From Novosphingobium sp. (lineage in GTDB: Bacteria > Pseudomonadota > Alphaproteobacteria > Sphingomonadales > Sphingomonadaceae), in contig JAUYQH010000192.1 of the NCBI GenBank assembly GCA_030697365.1, positions 1-35,607 of the forward strand: 35,607 nucleotides of DNA, read 5' to 3'. How positions within the stretch are numbered: position 1 is the first letter of the stretch; every line of letters begins with the position of its first letter. This document shows positions 25,840 to 32,882 of the stretch, piece by piece. The notes below the pieces were generated by a model that ran no database searches, was not told where the DNA came from, and was given only the letters and a program-made list of their open reading frames with translations. The translations under genes were made by a program, and so were the position numbers.

Positions 25840-26802
25840 ATGAAGACCCGCCACCTCGTCGATCCCCAGGTCTGGCCCATCGTCGAAATGCTTCCGACTT
25901 TCGAGTTCGCCCGCGCGACGCTCGACCAGACCCGCGCCGATTCGGCGGCGCGTTTCGCCAATCTGCTCGAAATCCCGCTGGCGCCGACGATCCGCACCGC
26001 CAGCCGCGCCGATGGCAGCGAGATCGAACTCTATCACTTCGATCCAAACCCGGGCGCCACGGCGCGCGCGGCGCTCTATCACATCCACGGCGGCGGGATG
26101 ATCCTCGGCTCGGCCAAGGACATGCAGTTCGGTCCCTCGGCGATGGCCGCGGCGCTGGGCATTCCAGTGGTCTCGGTCGAGTACCGGCTCGCCCCCGAAA
26201 CGCCCTTCCCCGGCCCCCAGCAGGATTGTCTCGACGGGCTGGCCTGGCTCGCGGCCAACGCGGCGGAACTGGGGATCGATCCGGCGCGGATCGCGGTGAT
26301 CGGCGAGAGCGCCGGCGGTGGCCTCGCCGCAGCGGCCGCGCTGATGGCGCGCGACACCGCCGGGCCGAAGATCGCCGCGCAAGTGCTGGTCTACCCGATG
26401 CTCGATCACCGCACCGGCGGCGACGCGTGCCGCTGGAACAACCGCTCGACCGGCGAGTGGGTGTGGACACGCTCGTCGAACCGCTTCGGCTGGGAAGCGT
26501 TGCGCGGCGACTATCCCGCCGACGACGAGCGCAAGGGCTGGTTCTCGCCTGCCTTGGCCGAAAGTCTGTCCGGCCTGCCGCCCACGCTGATGCTCACCGG
26601 CAGCCTCGACCTGTTCTTCGACGAAGACCTCGATTACGCGCGGCGGCTGGTCGACGCCGGGGTCCCGGTCGAACTGCACAGCTATCCCGGCGCGATCCAT
26701 GCCTTCAACATGGTCGCCGACGCCGCGATCAGCCAGGCCTTCAACCGCGATTTGATGGGCGGGGTGGTGCGGTTGCTGAAGCTTTCCGAGCCTGCTGCCT
26801 GA
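25840..26802 (+). CDS. Alpha/beta hydrolase of the HSL (hormone-sensitive lipase) family
   Basis: This 320-residue esterase/lipase of bacterial family IV would hydrolyse short-chain esters. It shows HGGG (83-86, oxyanion hole), the nucleophile motif GESAGG with Ser157, the acid in the LTGSLDLFFDED region and the histidine in PGAIHAFN. The start is the ATG at 25840, which has GGAGG about 9 bases upstream; an in-frame ATG at 25816 has poorer spacing. It diverges from the phosphatase gene by 81 bp, in which I see no clear promoter, and ends 8 bp from the convergent regulator gene with no terminator between. Confidence 0.9.
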   Translation: MKTRHLVDPQVWPIVEMLPTFEFARATLDQTRADSAARFANLLEIPLAPTIRTASRADGSEIELYHFDPNPGATARAALYHIHGGGMILGSAKDMQFGPSAMAAALGIPVVSVEYRLAPETPFPGPQQDCLDGLAWLAANAAELGIDPARIAVIGESAGGGLAAAAALMARDTAGPKIAAQVLVYPMLDHRTGGDACRWNNRSTGEWVWTRSSNRFGWEALRGDYPADDERKGWFSPALAESLSGLPPTLMLTGSLDLFFDEDLDYARRLVDAGVPVELHSYPGAIHAFNMVADAAISQAFNRDLMGGVVRLLKLSEPAA

Positions 26803-26810
26803 AAGCCGGG

Positions 26811-27710
26811 TTAGCCCACCAGGCCCGCGGCGGTAACTCCGCGCGACAGGCTGCGGGCGCTGGTCACCGCGAGGAAGGCTTCGCCGCCGGCAGCCAACAC
26901 GTCGCGGCCGACGCTGCGGAACAGACGCGCCTCCAGCTGATCGGTCGGAATCGGATCGATCGGCCCCGCTTCTTCCAGGATCATCCGGTCGCACGTCGCC
27001 CGGTCCTGCGCATCGTCGCCGATAAGATCACCCATTCGCTCGAGCACGATCGGGACGGCCGCGGGGGTGCGATCCGAATCGAGCGCCGCCAGTTGCAGGA
27101 GGCCGTCCATCACCATCGCCTTGGGCAAGGTGACCCCGCGCATAAGCACCGTCATGGGGGTGCGCCCGGTTTCGTCGAACAGGAATACGAAGACGTTGCC
27201 CGCGATCGGAAACAGCCAGCCGTTGAAGGCCAGGCCCGAGCCCTTTATATGCACCTCGAGCAGCCCGTCAGCCCCGCGGCGGATGAAGCCGTAATCGTGA
27301 AAGACGCGGTCGCGCATCAGCAACGACGGACGCGCAGTGCGCCAGAAACCCTCGTAGGCCGCGCCGTGAAGCATCAGCTCGTGGTGCGAGCTTTCGATGA
27401 ACCGGGCCAGCGGTCCCTGGCGGAGGATCGCAGGCGGCAAATTTGACGGCGTTGCCGGTTCGACCCCGAAGCCCCGCGCGAACTCGTCGAGCCCGCCATA
27501 CCAGTCGATCAGGCGAAAACCCTCATGGCGCCTGGAGATCAGCGCGGTCAGGCGCGACAGGTTGTGCTCGGTGGGATGAACGGTGCCGCCAAGCCAGCGT
27601 CCGACCAATGACTTGTCGACGCCGAGCGCCTGCGCCAGACCGACACGGCTGAGCGTGAGCGCCTTCAGCGCCAGGTCGAGCTTGGTGGCCAGATCGGAGA
27701 TGTGTTCCAT
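26811..27710 (-). CDS. Helix-turn-helix transcriptional regulator with unknown C-terminal domain
   Basis: This 299-residue protein has an N-terminal Cro/C1-like helix-turn-helix (about residues 21-45: VGLAQALGVDKSLVGRWLGG) followed by about 230 residues I do not recognise. The C-terminal part is globular, with a PAS- or effector-like pattern of alternating strands (DYGFIRRGADGLLEVHIKGSG, FPIAGNVFVFLFDETG). It is therefore probably a sensor-regulator. The ATG at 27710 has a GGAGGGGGG stretch upstream. The region directly upstream carries phased TGCA boxes, suggesting that it controls its own gene and the divergent lipoprotein gene. The effector is unknown. Confidence 0.75.
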   Translation of the reverse strand: MEHISDLATKLDLALKALTLSRVGLAQALGVDKSLVGRWLGGTVHPTEHNLSRLTALISRRHEGFRLIDWYGGLDEFARGFGVEPATPSNLPPAILRQGPLARFIESSHHELMLHGAAYEGFWRTARPSLLMRDRVFHDYGFIRRGADGLLEVHIKGSGLAFNGWLFPIAGNVFVFLFDETGRTPMTVLMRGVTLPKAMVMDGLLQLAALDSDRTPAAVPIVLERMGDLIGDDAQDRATCDRMILEEAGPIDPIPTDQLEARLFRSVGRDVLAAGGEAFLAVTSARSLSRGVTAAGLVG

Positions 27711-27733
27711 GCCGCCCCCCTCCGCGGGGAGAA

Positions 27734-27768
27734 TGCAACCGGATGCACGCCAATGCAACCCGGGTGCA
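27734..27768. promoter_or_regulatory. Phased TGCA boxes: two imperfect palindromes, probable operator
   Basis: Four TGCA tetramers start at 27734, 27744, 27754 and 27765, that is every 10-11 bp. They form two imperfect palindromes (TGCAACCGGATGCA and TGCAACCCGGGTGCA) repeated exactly 20 bp apart, each beginning AATGCAACC. The array begins 24 bp upstream of the regulator start. Regular helical spacing and palindromic form are typical of operators; binding by the neighbouring regulator is inferred. Confidence 0.6.
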
Positions 27769-27802
27769 GCACCGCGCAACGGCCTACGCACGGTGCTGCA
27801 CC
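27763..27802. repeat. 12-bp perfect inverted repeat with 16-base spacer
   Basis: The arms are GGTGCAGCACCG at 27763-27774 and its exact reverse complement at 27791-27802. The left arm overlaps the last TGCA box. It lies in the divergent promoter region between the regulator and the lipoprotein gene, so it may be a second operator class or a hairpin at the 5' end of one transcript. No T-run follows either arm. Confidence 0.6.
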
Positions 27803-27873
27803 TTATCGACGCTCTCCCCGGCGCGCATCGCAGCTTTGGCCGCGCCCCACGGCGGCCACAGGGGAGAATGCTC

Positions 27874-28473
27874 ATGAACCGCAATCCAACGATCTTCGCG
27901 CTGGCCGCTGCTTGCGTGCTGGTATCGGGCTGCTCGACGCGCCCGCGCAACTTCACCGCCGAGCTGTCCGCTCCGGTGCCGGACCGGATGGCCTTCGAAA
28001 ACGACTTCCGCACCTGCCAGACGCTGGTCCGGCAGGGACATCGCAATGGCTTCAGATCCGCGGCAACGGGACTGGCTGTTGGCTCCGGGGCCGTTGGCGC
28101 CGGTCTCGCCGTCGGAAGCATGACCGCGGGCGGTGTCTACAGTAGCTATGGAGCTGCCGGCGCAGCGGCAGGTGCAGCCTTGATGGCGACAACGGCCGTA
28201 GTCGGGATCGCGGGTTTCGGACTGACCCGGCTCATCAGAGGGGGCAAGGAGCGCAAGTTCAAGCGCGCGATGGATGCCTGCCTGACCGAATACGGCTACA
28301 GCGTCGGCAGCTGGGCTAAAGTACACAAGAAAGATGATGCGGCAAAGATCGCTGCTGGCAGTGCGATAGTGCTCCCCTCCGCGCCCGATTCCGCCACGGG
28401 GGTTTCGGAGGAAGCTCTCGCAGCGCCCGAAACCACCCTGATCGTGGCAAGCCAAAGCGATCCGGACAGCTGA
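27874..28473 (+). CDS. Glycine-zipper lipoprotein, hypothetical
   Basis: This 199-residue predicted lipoprotein has a short signal peptide ending in the lipobox VSGC with Cys20. Residues 65-120 are a Gly/Ala-rich, glycine-zipper-like hydrophobic stretch (GLAVGSGAVGAGLAVG) that could insert in a membrane or pack as helices. Cys48 and Cys136 flank it and might form a disulfide. The C-terminal 50 residues are polar and low in complexity. The ATG at 27874 is chosen over 27868 because GGGGAG is better spaced for it. Codon use and base composition are visibly less GC-rich than in neighbours, which may point to a newer origin. Function unknown; it probably shares control with the divergent regulator. 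Confidence 0.75.
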   Translation: MNRNPTIFALAAACVLVSGCSTRPRNFTAELSAPVPDRMAFENDFRTCQTLVRQGHRNGFRSAATGLAVGSGAVGAGLAVGSMTAGGVYSSYGAAGAAAGAALMATTAVVGIAGFGLTRLIRGGKERKFKRAMDACLTEYGYSVGSWAKVHKKDDAAKIAAGSAIVLPSAPDSATGVSEEALAAPETTLIVASQSDPDS

Positions 28474-28487
28474 CCCGTCAAAACCGG

Positions 28488-28516
28488 CGGGGCGGCGTAA
28501 CCCATCCGCCGCCCCG
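28488..28516 (-). terminator. Strong hairpin between convergent genes
   Basis: A perfect 10-bp inverted repeat (CGGGGCGGCG, 9-base loop, CGCCGCCCCG) sits between the lipoprotein stop and the decarboxylase stop. On the minus strand it is followed by CCGG and TTTT, so it can end the ornithine/lysine decarboxylase transcript. On the plus strand there is no T-run, so it may only stall or protect the lipoprotein transcript. Confidence 0.7.
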
Positions 28517-28528
28517 ACTGGCGTATTC

Positions 28529-29779
28529 TCAGCGCAGCGACACCACGTTGTCCGAGACCCGTGTGTCCCTCCGATCGCCGCGGTATTGGCTGGCCATCGG
28601 TTCGTCGCTCGCCTCGTGGACTTCGCTTTCGCCGAAGCCGTTGAACGCGGTCTTCATCGCCGCGCCATAGGCGCCGAGCATACCGACCTCGATATAATCG
28701 CCCGCGCGCATGTCGGCGGGCAGATCGAACGGGCCTTCCATGTGGTCGAGGTCGTCGCAGGTCGGTCCGTAGAAGCTGAATGCCTCGTCCGCGCCAACCG
28801 CGTCCTCGCGCAATGCCTTGACCGGAAAGCGCCAACCGACGTGCGCCGCATCGAACAGCGCGCCATAGGCGCCGTCGTTGATGAACAGCTCGCTTCCGCG
28901 GCGGCGTTCGACACGCACGATCAGCGAGTTGTACTCGGCGCACAGCGCGCGGCCCGGCTCGCACCACAGTTCGGCCGAATAGGAGATCGGCAGCGATTCA
29001 TAGGTGCGGTCGATGATCTTGAAGTAGTCCTCGAGCGGCGGCGGCTCCATGCCGGGATAGATCGAGGGGAAGCCTCCGCCAACGTCGATCACATCGACCA
29101 GCACCGAGGCATCGACGATCGCCGCGCGGACCTTCTCCAGCGCCTGGACATAGGCGTGCGGGCTCATCGACTGCGACCCGACGTGAAAGCACACGCCGAG
29201 GCTGTCCGCCACCTGACGAGTGGCCTGGAGCAGCGCGGGGGCATCGGTCAGGTCGGCGCCGAACTTCGCGGCGAGGCTGAGCTCGGAGTATTCGGACGAT
29301 ACGCGCAGGCGGACGCACAGGGTCAGGTCTTCCGCACCGTCGGTGGCAGCTGTGATCTTCTCGAGCTCTTCCTGGGTATCGAGGCTGAACACCTTGCAGC
29401 CGTGGACGGCATAAGCCTCGCGGATCGCGCTGGGCGTCTTGACCGGGTGCATGAAGCACAGCACCGCCCCGGGCAGCGTGGCGCGCACGAGCCGGACTTC
29501 GGCGATCGAGGCGACGTCGTAGTGCGTGACGCCCGCGTCCCACAGCACGCGCAACAGATCGGCCGAAGGGTTGGCCTTGACCGCATAGAGCGTACGCCCC
29601 GGAAACTTCTCGAGGAAGAAACGGGCTGCGCGCCGCGCCGCGTGCGGGCGGTTGAGAATAACGGGTTGGTCCGGCGAAGTGGCGCGGACTACAGCCGATG
29701 CGTCAGGAAAAGTGTGCAACTCAAGGGACCCCCAAACGGTTCGTTCGACAAGGCTGCCTTGCGGTTTGGAAGTCCCCAT
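28529..29779 (-). CDS. Ornithine/lysine decarboxylase, fold type III PLP enzyme
   Basis: This 416-residue alanine-racemase-fold decarboxylase would convert ornithine to putrescine and/or lysine to cadaverine, feeding polyamine synthesis. The PLP lysine is Lys68 in YAVKANP. The phosphate-binding glycines are in DVGGGFPSIYPG, and CEPGRALCAEY and the catalytic cysteine of YGPTCDDLDHM are present. Length and motifs fit eukaryotic-type ODC of alphaproteobacteria; ornithine versus lysine preference cannot be decided by eye. The ATG at 29779 has no Shine-Dalgarno element, but a promoter-like pair lies just upstream, suggesting a very short leader. It is transcribed in the same direction as nspC but separated from it by a terminator. 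Confidence 0.9.
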   Translation of the reverse strand: MGTSKPQGSLVERTVWGSLELHTFPDASAVVRATSPDQPVILNRPHAARRAARFFLEKFPGRTLYAVKANPSADLLRVLWDAGVTHYDVASIAEVRLVRATLPGAVLCFMHPVKTPSAIREAYAVHGCKVFSLDTQEELEKITAATDGAEDLTLCVRLRVSSEYSELSLAAKFGADLTDAPALLQATRQVADSLGVCFHVGSQSMSPHAYVQALEKVRAAIVDASVLVDVIDVGGGFPSIYPGMEPPPLEDYFKIIDRTYESLPISYSAELWCEPGRALCAEYNSLIVRVERRRGSELFINDGAYGALFDAAHVGWRFPVKALREDAVGADEAFSFYGPTCDDLDHMEGPFDLPADMRAGDYIEVGMLGAYGAAMKTAFNGFGESEVHEASDEPMASQYRGDRRDTRVSDNVVSLR

Positions 29780-29795
29780 GGGGCAGCGGGGGGTC

Positions 29796-29823
29796 GCTAT
29801 AAGGCGGGGGGGATGAACTGCAA
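29796..29823 (-). promoter_or_regulatory. Predicted promoter of the ornithine/lysine decarboxylase gene
   Basis: On the minus strand TTGCAG (29823-29818) and TATAGC (29801-29796) are separated by 16 bp. Transcription would begin near 29789, about 10 bases before the ATG at 29779, which fits the lack of a ribosome-binding site. The match to consensus is moderate. Confidence 0.4.
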
Positions 29824-29826
29824 GTG

Positions 29827-29847
29827 AAAAAGGGACCGGCCGGTCCC
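29827..29847 (-). terminator. Intrinsic terminator after nspC
   Basis: On the minus strand a perfect 16-bp palindrome (GGGACCGGCCGGTCCC, 29832-29847) is followed directly by TTTTT (29831-29827). This is a classic rho-independent terminator about 50 bp after the nspC stop and before the ornithine/lysine decarboxylase promoter. Confidence 0.8.
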
Positions 29848-29898
29848 ATGCAGAGACGGCGCGAACAAGATACTGGTTTAAAGCGATTTTCTTGGCGA

Positions 29899-31113
29899 TC
29901 AACTCAGCCGGTTGCGAAAGTCCTCGTAGCCGAACTTGCGCACCTGCTCGAGCGAATCGGTCTCGCTGTCCCACAACCAGATCGAGGGCAGCGGCACGCC
30001 GTTGAAGGTGGTGGTCTTGACCATCGAATAATGCGCCTGGTCGAGGAAGGCGAAACGCTGGCCCGGTTCGGGTGCGAAGGGAAGGCGATAGTCGCCGATG
30101 ACATCTCCGGCGAGGCACGATGGGCCGCCGAGGCGGACCGCCCCGCCCGCGCCTTCGTCGACCTCGGTGTCGACCTGCGGCAGTTCCCCCAGCAGCGCCG
30201 GTCGATAGGGCGCTTCAATCACGTCGGGCATGTGGCAGGTGGCGGAAATGTCGACGATGGCCAACGGCATTCCGTTCCAGTGTGTGTCGAGCACGGTGCC
30301 GACGAGGATCCCGGCATCGAGCGCCACCGCCTCGCCCGGTTCGAGATAGAGCTCGCACCCGGTCTCGGCCTTCACCGCTTTGAGGAACGCGACCAGCTCG
30401 TCGCGCTGGTAGTCGGCGCGGGTGATGTGGTGGCCGCCGCCGAAATTGAGCCATTTGAGCCGCGGCAGCCATTGGACGATGCGCGGCTTCGTCGCCTCCC
30501 AGGTGCGGCGGAGCGGTTCGAAGTCCTGCTCGCAAAGCGTGTGGAAATGCAGTCCGTCGACGCCTTCCATGTGCTCGACGGTGAGCTGGTCGACCGGGAA
30601 GCCCAGCCGCGAGTGCGGCGCGCACGGATCGTAACGCGGCACCTCGCCCTCGGCGTGGAGCGGGTTGATCCGCAGGCCGATGTCGAACTCCCAGCCCTGC
30701 GCGCGGGCCAGCGCAATCTGCGGCACGAAGCGCTCGAGCTGGCCGGGTGAGTTGAAGATCACATGGTCGGACAGGCGGCAGATTTCGGGCAGGTCCTCGC
30801 CCTTGTACGCCGCGCAATAAGTTGCGATTTCGCCGCCCCGAACACCCGACGCATAGTGTTCGGCGGCGAGCAAGGCCTCCCACAGCCCCGAAGTGCAGAC
30901 CCCGTCGAGGTACTCGCCGATGAGCGGCGCGACCCGCCACATCGAGAATGCCTTGAGCGCGGAGAGCATCTTGATCTCCGCACGGTCGCGAACGTCGGCG
31001 AGCATTGCGAGGTTGGCGCGCAGCCGTGCGGCATCGACCACGAACGCGGGGGAATCGACCCGCGAAAGATCGAACTGGGCGAATGCACCCGGGTCTCCGG
31101 CTCTGGTTTCCAT
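29899..31113 (-). CDS. nspC: Carboxynorspermidine decarboxylase
   Basis: This 404-residue fold type III PLP enzyme would decarboxylate carboxynorspermidine or carboxyspermidine to norspermidine or spermidine, the last step of the aspartate-semialdehyde polyamine route. The PLP lysine is Lys54 in SALKAFSMWR. The strand HFHTLCEQDFEPLRRTW, the phosphate loop NFGGGHHITR, EPGEAVAL and the active-site cysteine in SATCHMPDVIEAPYRP are typical of NspC. The ATG at 31113 is chosen; GTG at 31116 and TTG at 31122 are weaker. It follows the carboxynorspermidine synthase gene on the same strand, but a GxxExxY gene framed by inverted repeats lies between them. A strong terminator follows it. Confidence 0.95.
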   Translation of the reverse strand: METRAGDPGAFAQFDLSRVDSPAFVVDAARLRANLAMLADVRDRAEIKMLSALKAFSMWRVAPLIGEYLDGVCTSGLWEALLAAEHYASGVRGGEIATYCAAYKGEDLPEICRLSDHVIFNSPGQLERFVPQIALARAQGWEFDIGLRINPLHAEGEVPRYDPCAPHSRLGFPVDQLTVEHMEGVDGLHFHTLCEQDFEPLRRTWEATKPRIVQWLPRLKWLNFGGGHHITRADYQRDELVAFLKAVKAETGCELYLEPGEAVALDAGILVGTVLDTHWNGMPLAIVDISATCHMPDVIEAPYRPALLGELPQVDTEVDEGAGGAVRLGGPSCLAGDVIGDYRLPFAPEPGQRFAFLDQAHYSMVKTTTFNGVPLPSIWLWDSETDSLEQVRKFGYEDFRNRLS

Positions 31114-31135
31114 CACATCCAACTTGCTGCTATTT

Positions 31136-31163
31136 TTTCACACGAAGACACGAAGCCACGAAG
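31136..31163. repeat. Left 28-bp inverted repeat of the GxxExxY cassette
   Basis: The repeat reads TTTCA then CACGAAGA, CACGAAGC, CACGAAG on the plus strand. It differs by one base (C for A at the end of the second unit) from the reverse complement of the right repeat. It lies 23 bp from the nspC start codon, so it is in the nspC leader. Confidence 0.9.
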
Positions 31164-31166
31164 GCG

Positions 31167-31577
31167 TCAGGGTTGGCCGAACCTTCCGTAATAATCGTTG
31201 GCAACGCGCTTGAGACCGTCTTTGAATGTGCCTTGTCCAAAATTCATCAACAGGCCCAGAGGCAGGTTCATTAGGCGCAGATAGGTCAGAATTTGCTTGC
31301 CATGGACAGGTGCAAGCCGCTCGACAGACTTTAGTTCTATGACCAGTGTCCGATTGACAAGCAGGTCGATCTTGAAAGCGTTGTCGACCACAACGCCCTT
31401 GTATCTCAGGGGCAACGCAATTTGGCGTTCAACGGCCAAACCAGCCTGCCGCAGGCTTTCGGCCAACAGGACTTCGTATGCGCTCTCGAGAAGTCCGGGG
31501 CCGAGGTCGCGATGGAGATGGAATCCGCAATCCACCGCGATGCGGGCAAGCTCCTCGATCTCGGTCCCTCCCATCAT
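31167..31577 (-). CDS. GxxExxY protein (PD-(D/E)XK nuclease-like fold)
   Basis: This 136-residue protein belongs to the GxxExxY family (PF13366 type), whose biological role is not settled. The name motif is GLLESAY with Gly28, Glu31 and Tyr34. The PD-(D/E)XK nuclease-like core is intact: Asp71 (FKIDLLVN), Glu81-Leu-Lys83 (VIELKSV) and Gln95 (KQILTYL). No Shine-Dalgarno element precedes the ATG at 31577 or 31574; instead the inverted repeat abuts the start. Its base composition differs from neighbours, and it lies between two polyamine genes on the same strand. Sequence shows it is a plausible metal-dependent nuclease; what it cuts, if anything, is unknown. Confidence 0.88.
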   Translation of the reverse strand: MMGGTEIEELARIAVDCGFHLHRDLGPGLLESAYEVLLAESLRQAGLAVERQIALPLRYKGVVVDNAFKIDLLVNRTLVIELKSVERLAPVHGKQILTYLRLMNLPLGLLMNFGQGTFKDGLKRVANDYYGRFGQP

Positions 31578-31605
31578 CTTCGTGTCTTCGTGTCTTCGTG
31601 TGAAA
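31578..31605. repeat. Right 28-bp inverted repeat of the GxxExxY cassette
   Basis: On the minus strand it reads TTTCA then CACGAAGA, CACGAAGA, CACGAAG, immediately followed by the ATG of the GxxExxY gene. It ends 10 bp from the stop codon of the carboxynorspermidine synthase gene. In RNA it can pair with the left repeat across the whole ORF. Confidence 0.9.
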
Positions 31606-31614
31606 TCAATTTAC

Positions 31615-32832
31615 TCAAAACCCCAGCGGCCCGCCCAGTTCCTTGACCTGCCACGGCAGCCCCTGCTTGCCCAGCATGTCCAGGAACGGGTCGGGATCGA
31701 ACTGTTCCATGTTGAACACGCCGCCCTCGCCATTTTGGCCCTTCCACGCCCCGGTCAGAATCATCGCCGCGCCGACCATTGCGGGGACCCCGGTGGTGTA
31801 ACTGACCGCCTGGTTGCCGGTCTCGGCGAACGCAGCCTCGTGGTCGCAGATCTGGTAGATGTAGAAAGTGCGCTCCTCGCCGTCCTTGAAACCGGTAGCG
31901 ATGTCGCCGATGTTGGTCTTGCCCTTGGTGGTCGAACCCAGCGACGAAGGCTCCGGCAGCACCGCCTTGAGGAACTGTAAGGGAATGATCTCCTTGCCCT
32001 CGTAGATGACCGGATCGATCCGCGTCATGCCGACGTTCTGGAGCACCGTCAGGTGCGTGATATACGCCTCGCCAAAGGTCATCCAGAAGCGGATGCGCTC
32101 GATCTCGGGCAGGTGCTTCGCGAGGCTTTCGAGCTCCTCGTGGTACATCAGGTACATCGATTTCGGCCCGACACCCTCGAACGCGAACTGCTGCTTGGTC
32201 GAGAGCGCTGGCCTCTCGATCCACTTGCCGTTTTCGTAGTGCCGCGCGGGCGCGGTCACCTCGCGGATGTTGATCTCGGGGTTGAAGTTGGTGGCGAAAT
32301 GCTGGCCATGGTCGCCGCCGTTGCAATCGAGAATGTCGAGCGTGCGGATGGTGTCGAGCTTGTGCTTCTTGAGCCAGGTGGCGAACACGCTGGTCACCCC
32401 GGGATCGAATCCGCTGCCGAGCAGCGCCATCAGCCCCGCCGCCTTGAACTTGTCCTGATAGGCCCACTGCCACGAATACTCGAAGTGCGCCTGGTCGCGC
32501 GGCTCGTAGTTGGCGGTGTCGAGGTAATCGACCCCCGCGGCAAGACAGGCGTCCATGATGTGGAGGTCCTGATAGGGCAGCGCGAGGTTGACCACCAGTT
32601 TCGGCCCGATCTGGCGTATCAGCGCAGTCAGCGCGGGAACGTCGTCGGCATCGATCTGATAGGTAGCCACGGACTGGCCGGTGCGCGTCTTGACGCTTTC
32701 TGCGATCGCATCGCACTTGGCCTTGGTCCGGCTGGCAAGGTGAATCTCCGAAAAAATCCCCGGATTCATCGCCATCTTGTGGACCGCGACCGAACCCACG
32801 CCGCCCGCGCCGATCACCAGAACCTTGGACAT
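31615..32832 (-). CDS. Carboxynorspermidine synthase (saccharopine dehydrogenase family)
   Basis: This 405-residue NAD(P)H-dependent enzyme would join aspartate semialdehyde to a diamine (putrescine or diaminopropane) to give carboxyspermidine or carboxynorspermidine, the substrate of NspC. The Rossmann motif GAGGVG is at the N-terminus (VLVIGAGGVGSVAVHKMA), followed by HLASRTKAKCDA, and the C-terminal half matches saccharopine dehydrogenase-like proteins (GVTSVFATWLKKHKLD). The ATG at 32832 has AGGAG upstream with good spacing, better than the GTG at 32838. It heads the polyamine operon and diverges from the threonine dehydratase gene by 50 bp. Confidence 0.92.
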   Translation of the reverse strand: MSKVLVIGAGGVGSVAVHKMAMNPGIFSEIHLASRTKAKCDAIAESVKTRTGQSVATYQIDADDVPALTALIRQIGPKLVVNLALPYQDLHIMDACLAAGVDYLDTANYEPRDQAHFEYSWQWAYQDKFKAAGLMALLGSGFDPGVTSVFATWLKKHKLDTIRTLDILDCNGGDHGQHFATNFNPEINIREVTAPARHYENGKWIERPALSTKQQFAFEGVGPKSMYLMYHEELESLAKHLPEIERIRFWMTFGEAYITHLTVLQNVGMTRIDPVIYEGKEIIPLQFLKAVLPEPSSLGSTTKGKTNIGDIATGFKDGEERTFYIYQICDHEAAFAETGNQAVSYTTGVPAMVGAAMILTGAWKGQNGEGGVFNMEQFDPDPFLDMLGKQGLPWQVKELGGPLGF

Positions 32833-32882
32833 GTGCACTCCTGACGGTGGATGAATCGAGCAGCGGCTACTAGGGGAACAGA

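Larger units (their letters stand above)
31136..31605. mobile_element. Inverted-repeat-framed GxxExxY cassette (putative non-autonomous element)
   Basis: Two 28-bp inverted repeats, 31136-31163 and 31578-31605, match at 27 of 28 positions and enclose exactly one ORF: the left repeat ends 3 bp from the stop codon and the right repeat abuts the start codon. Each repeat is TTTCA followed by three 8-bp units of the form CACGAAG plus A or C. The enclosed DNA is clearly more A/T-rich than the flanks and interrupts an otherwise tight polyamine gene pair. No transposase and no obvious target duplication are visible, so mobility is an inference. Confidence 0.6.

Noticed and set aside
24970..26994. 674-codon minus-strand frame extending upstream of the phosphatase
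   Set aside because: Only the last 262 codons carry phosphatase motifs. The upstream part is antisense to the HSL-type esterase and lacks any recognisable domain, so there is no fusion.
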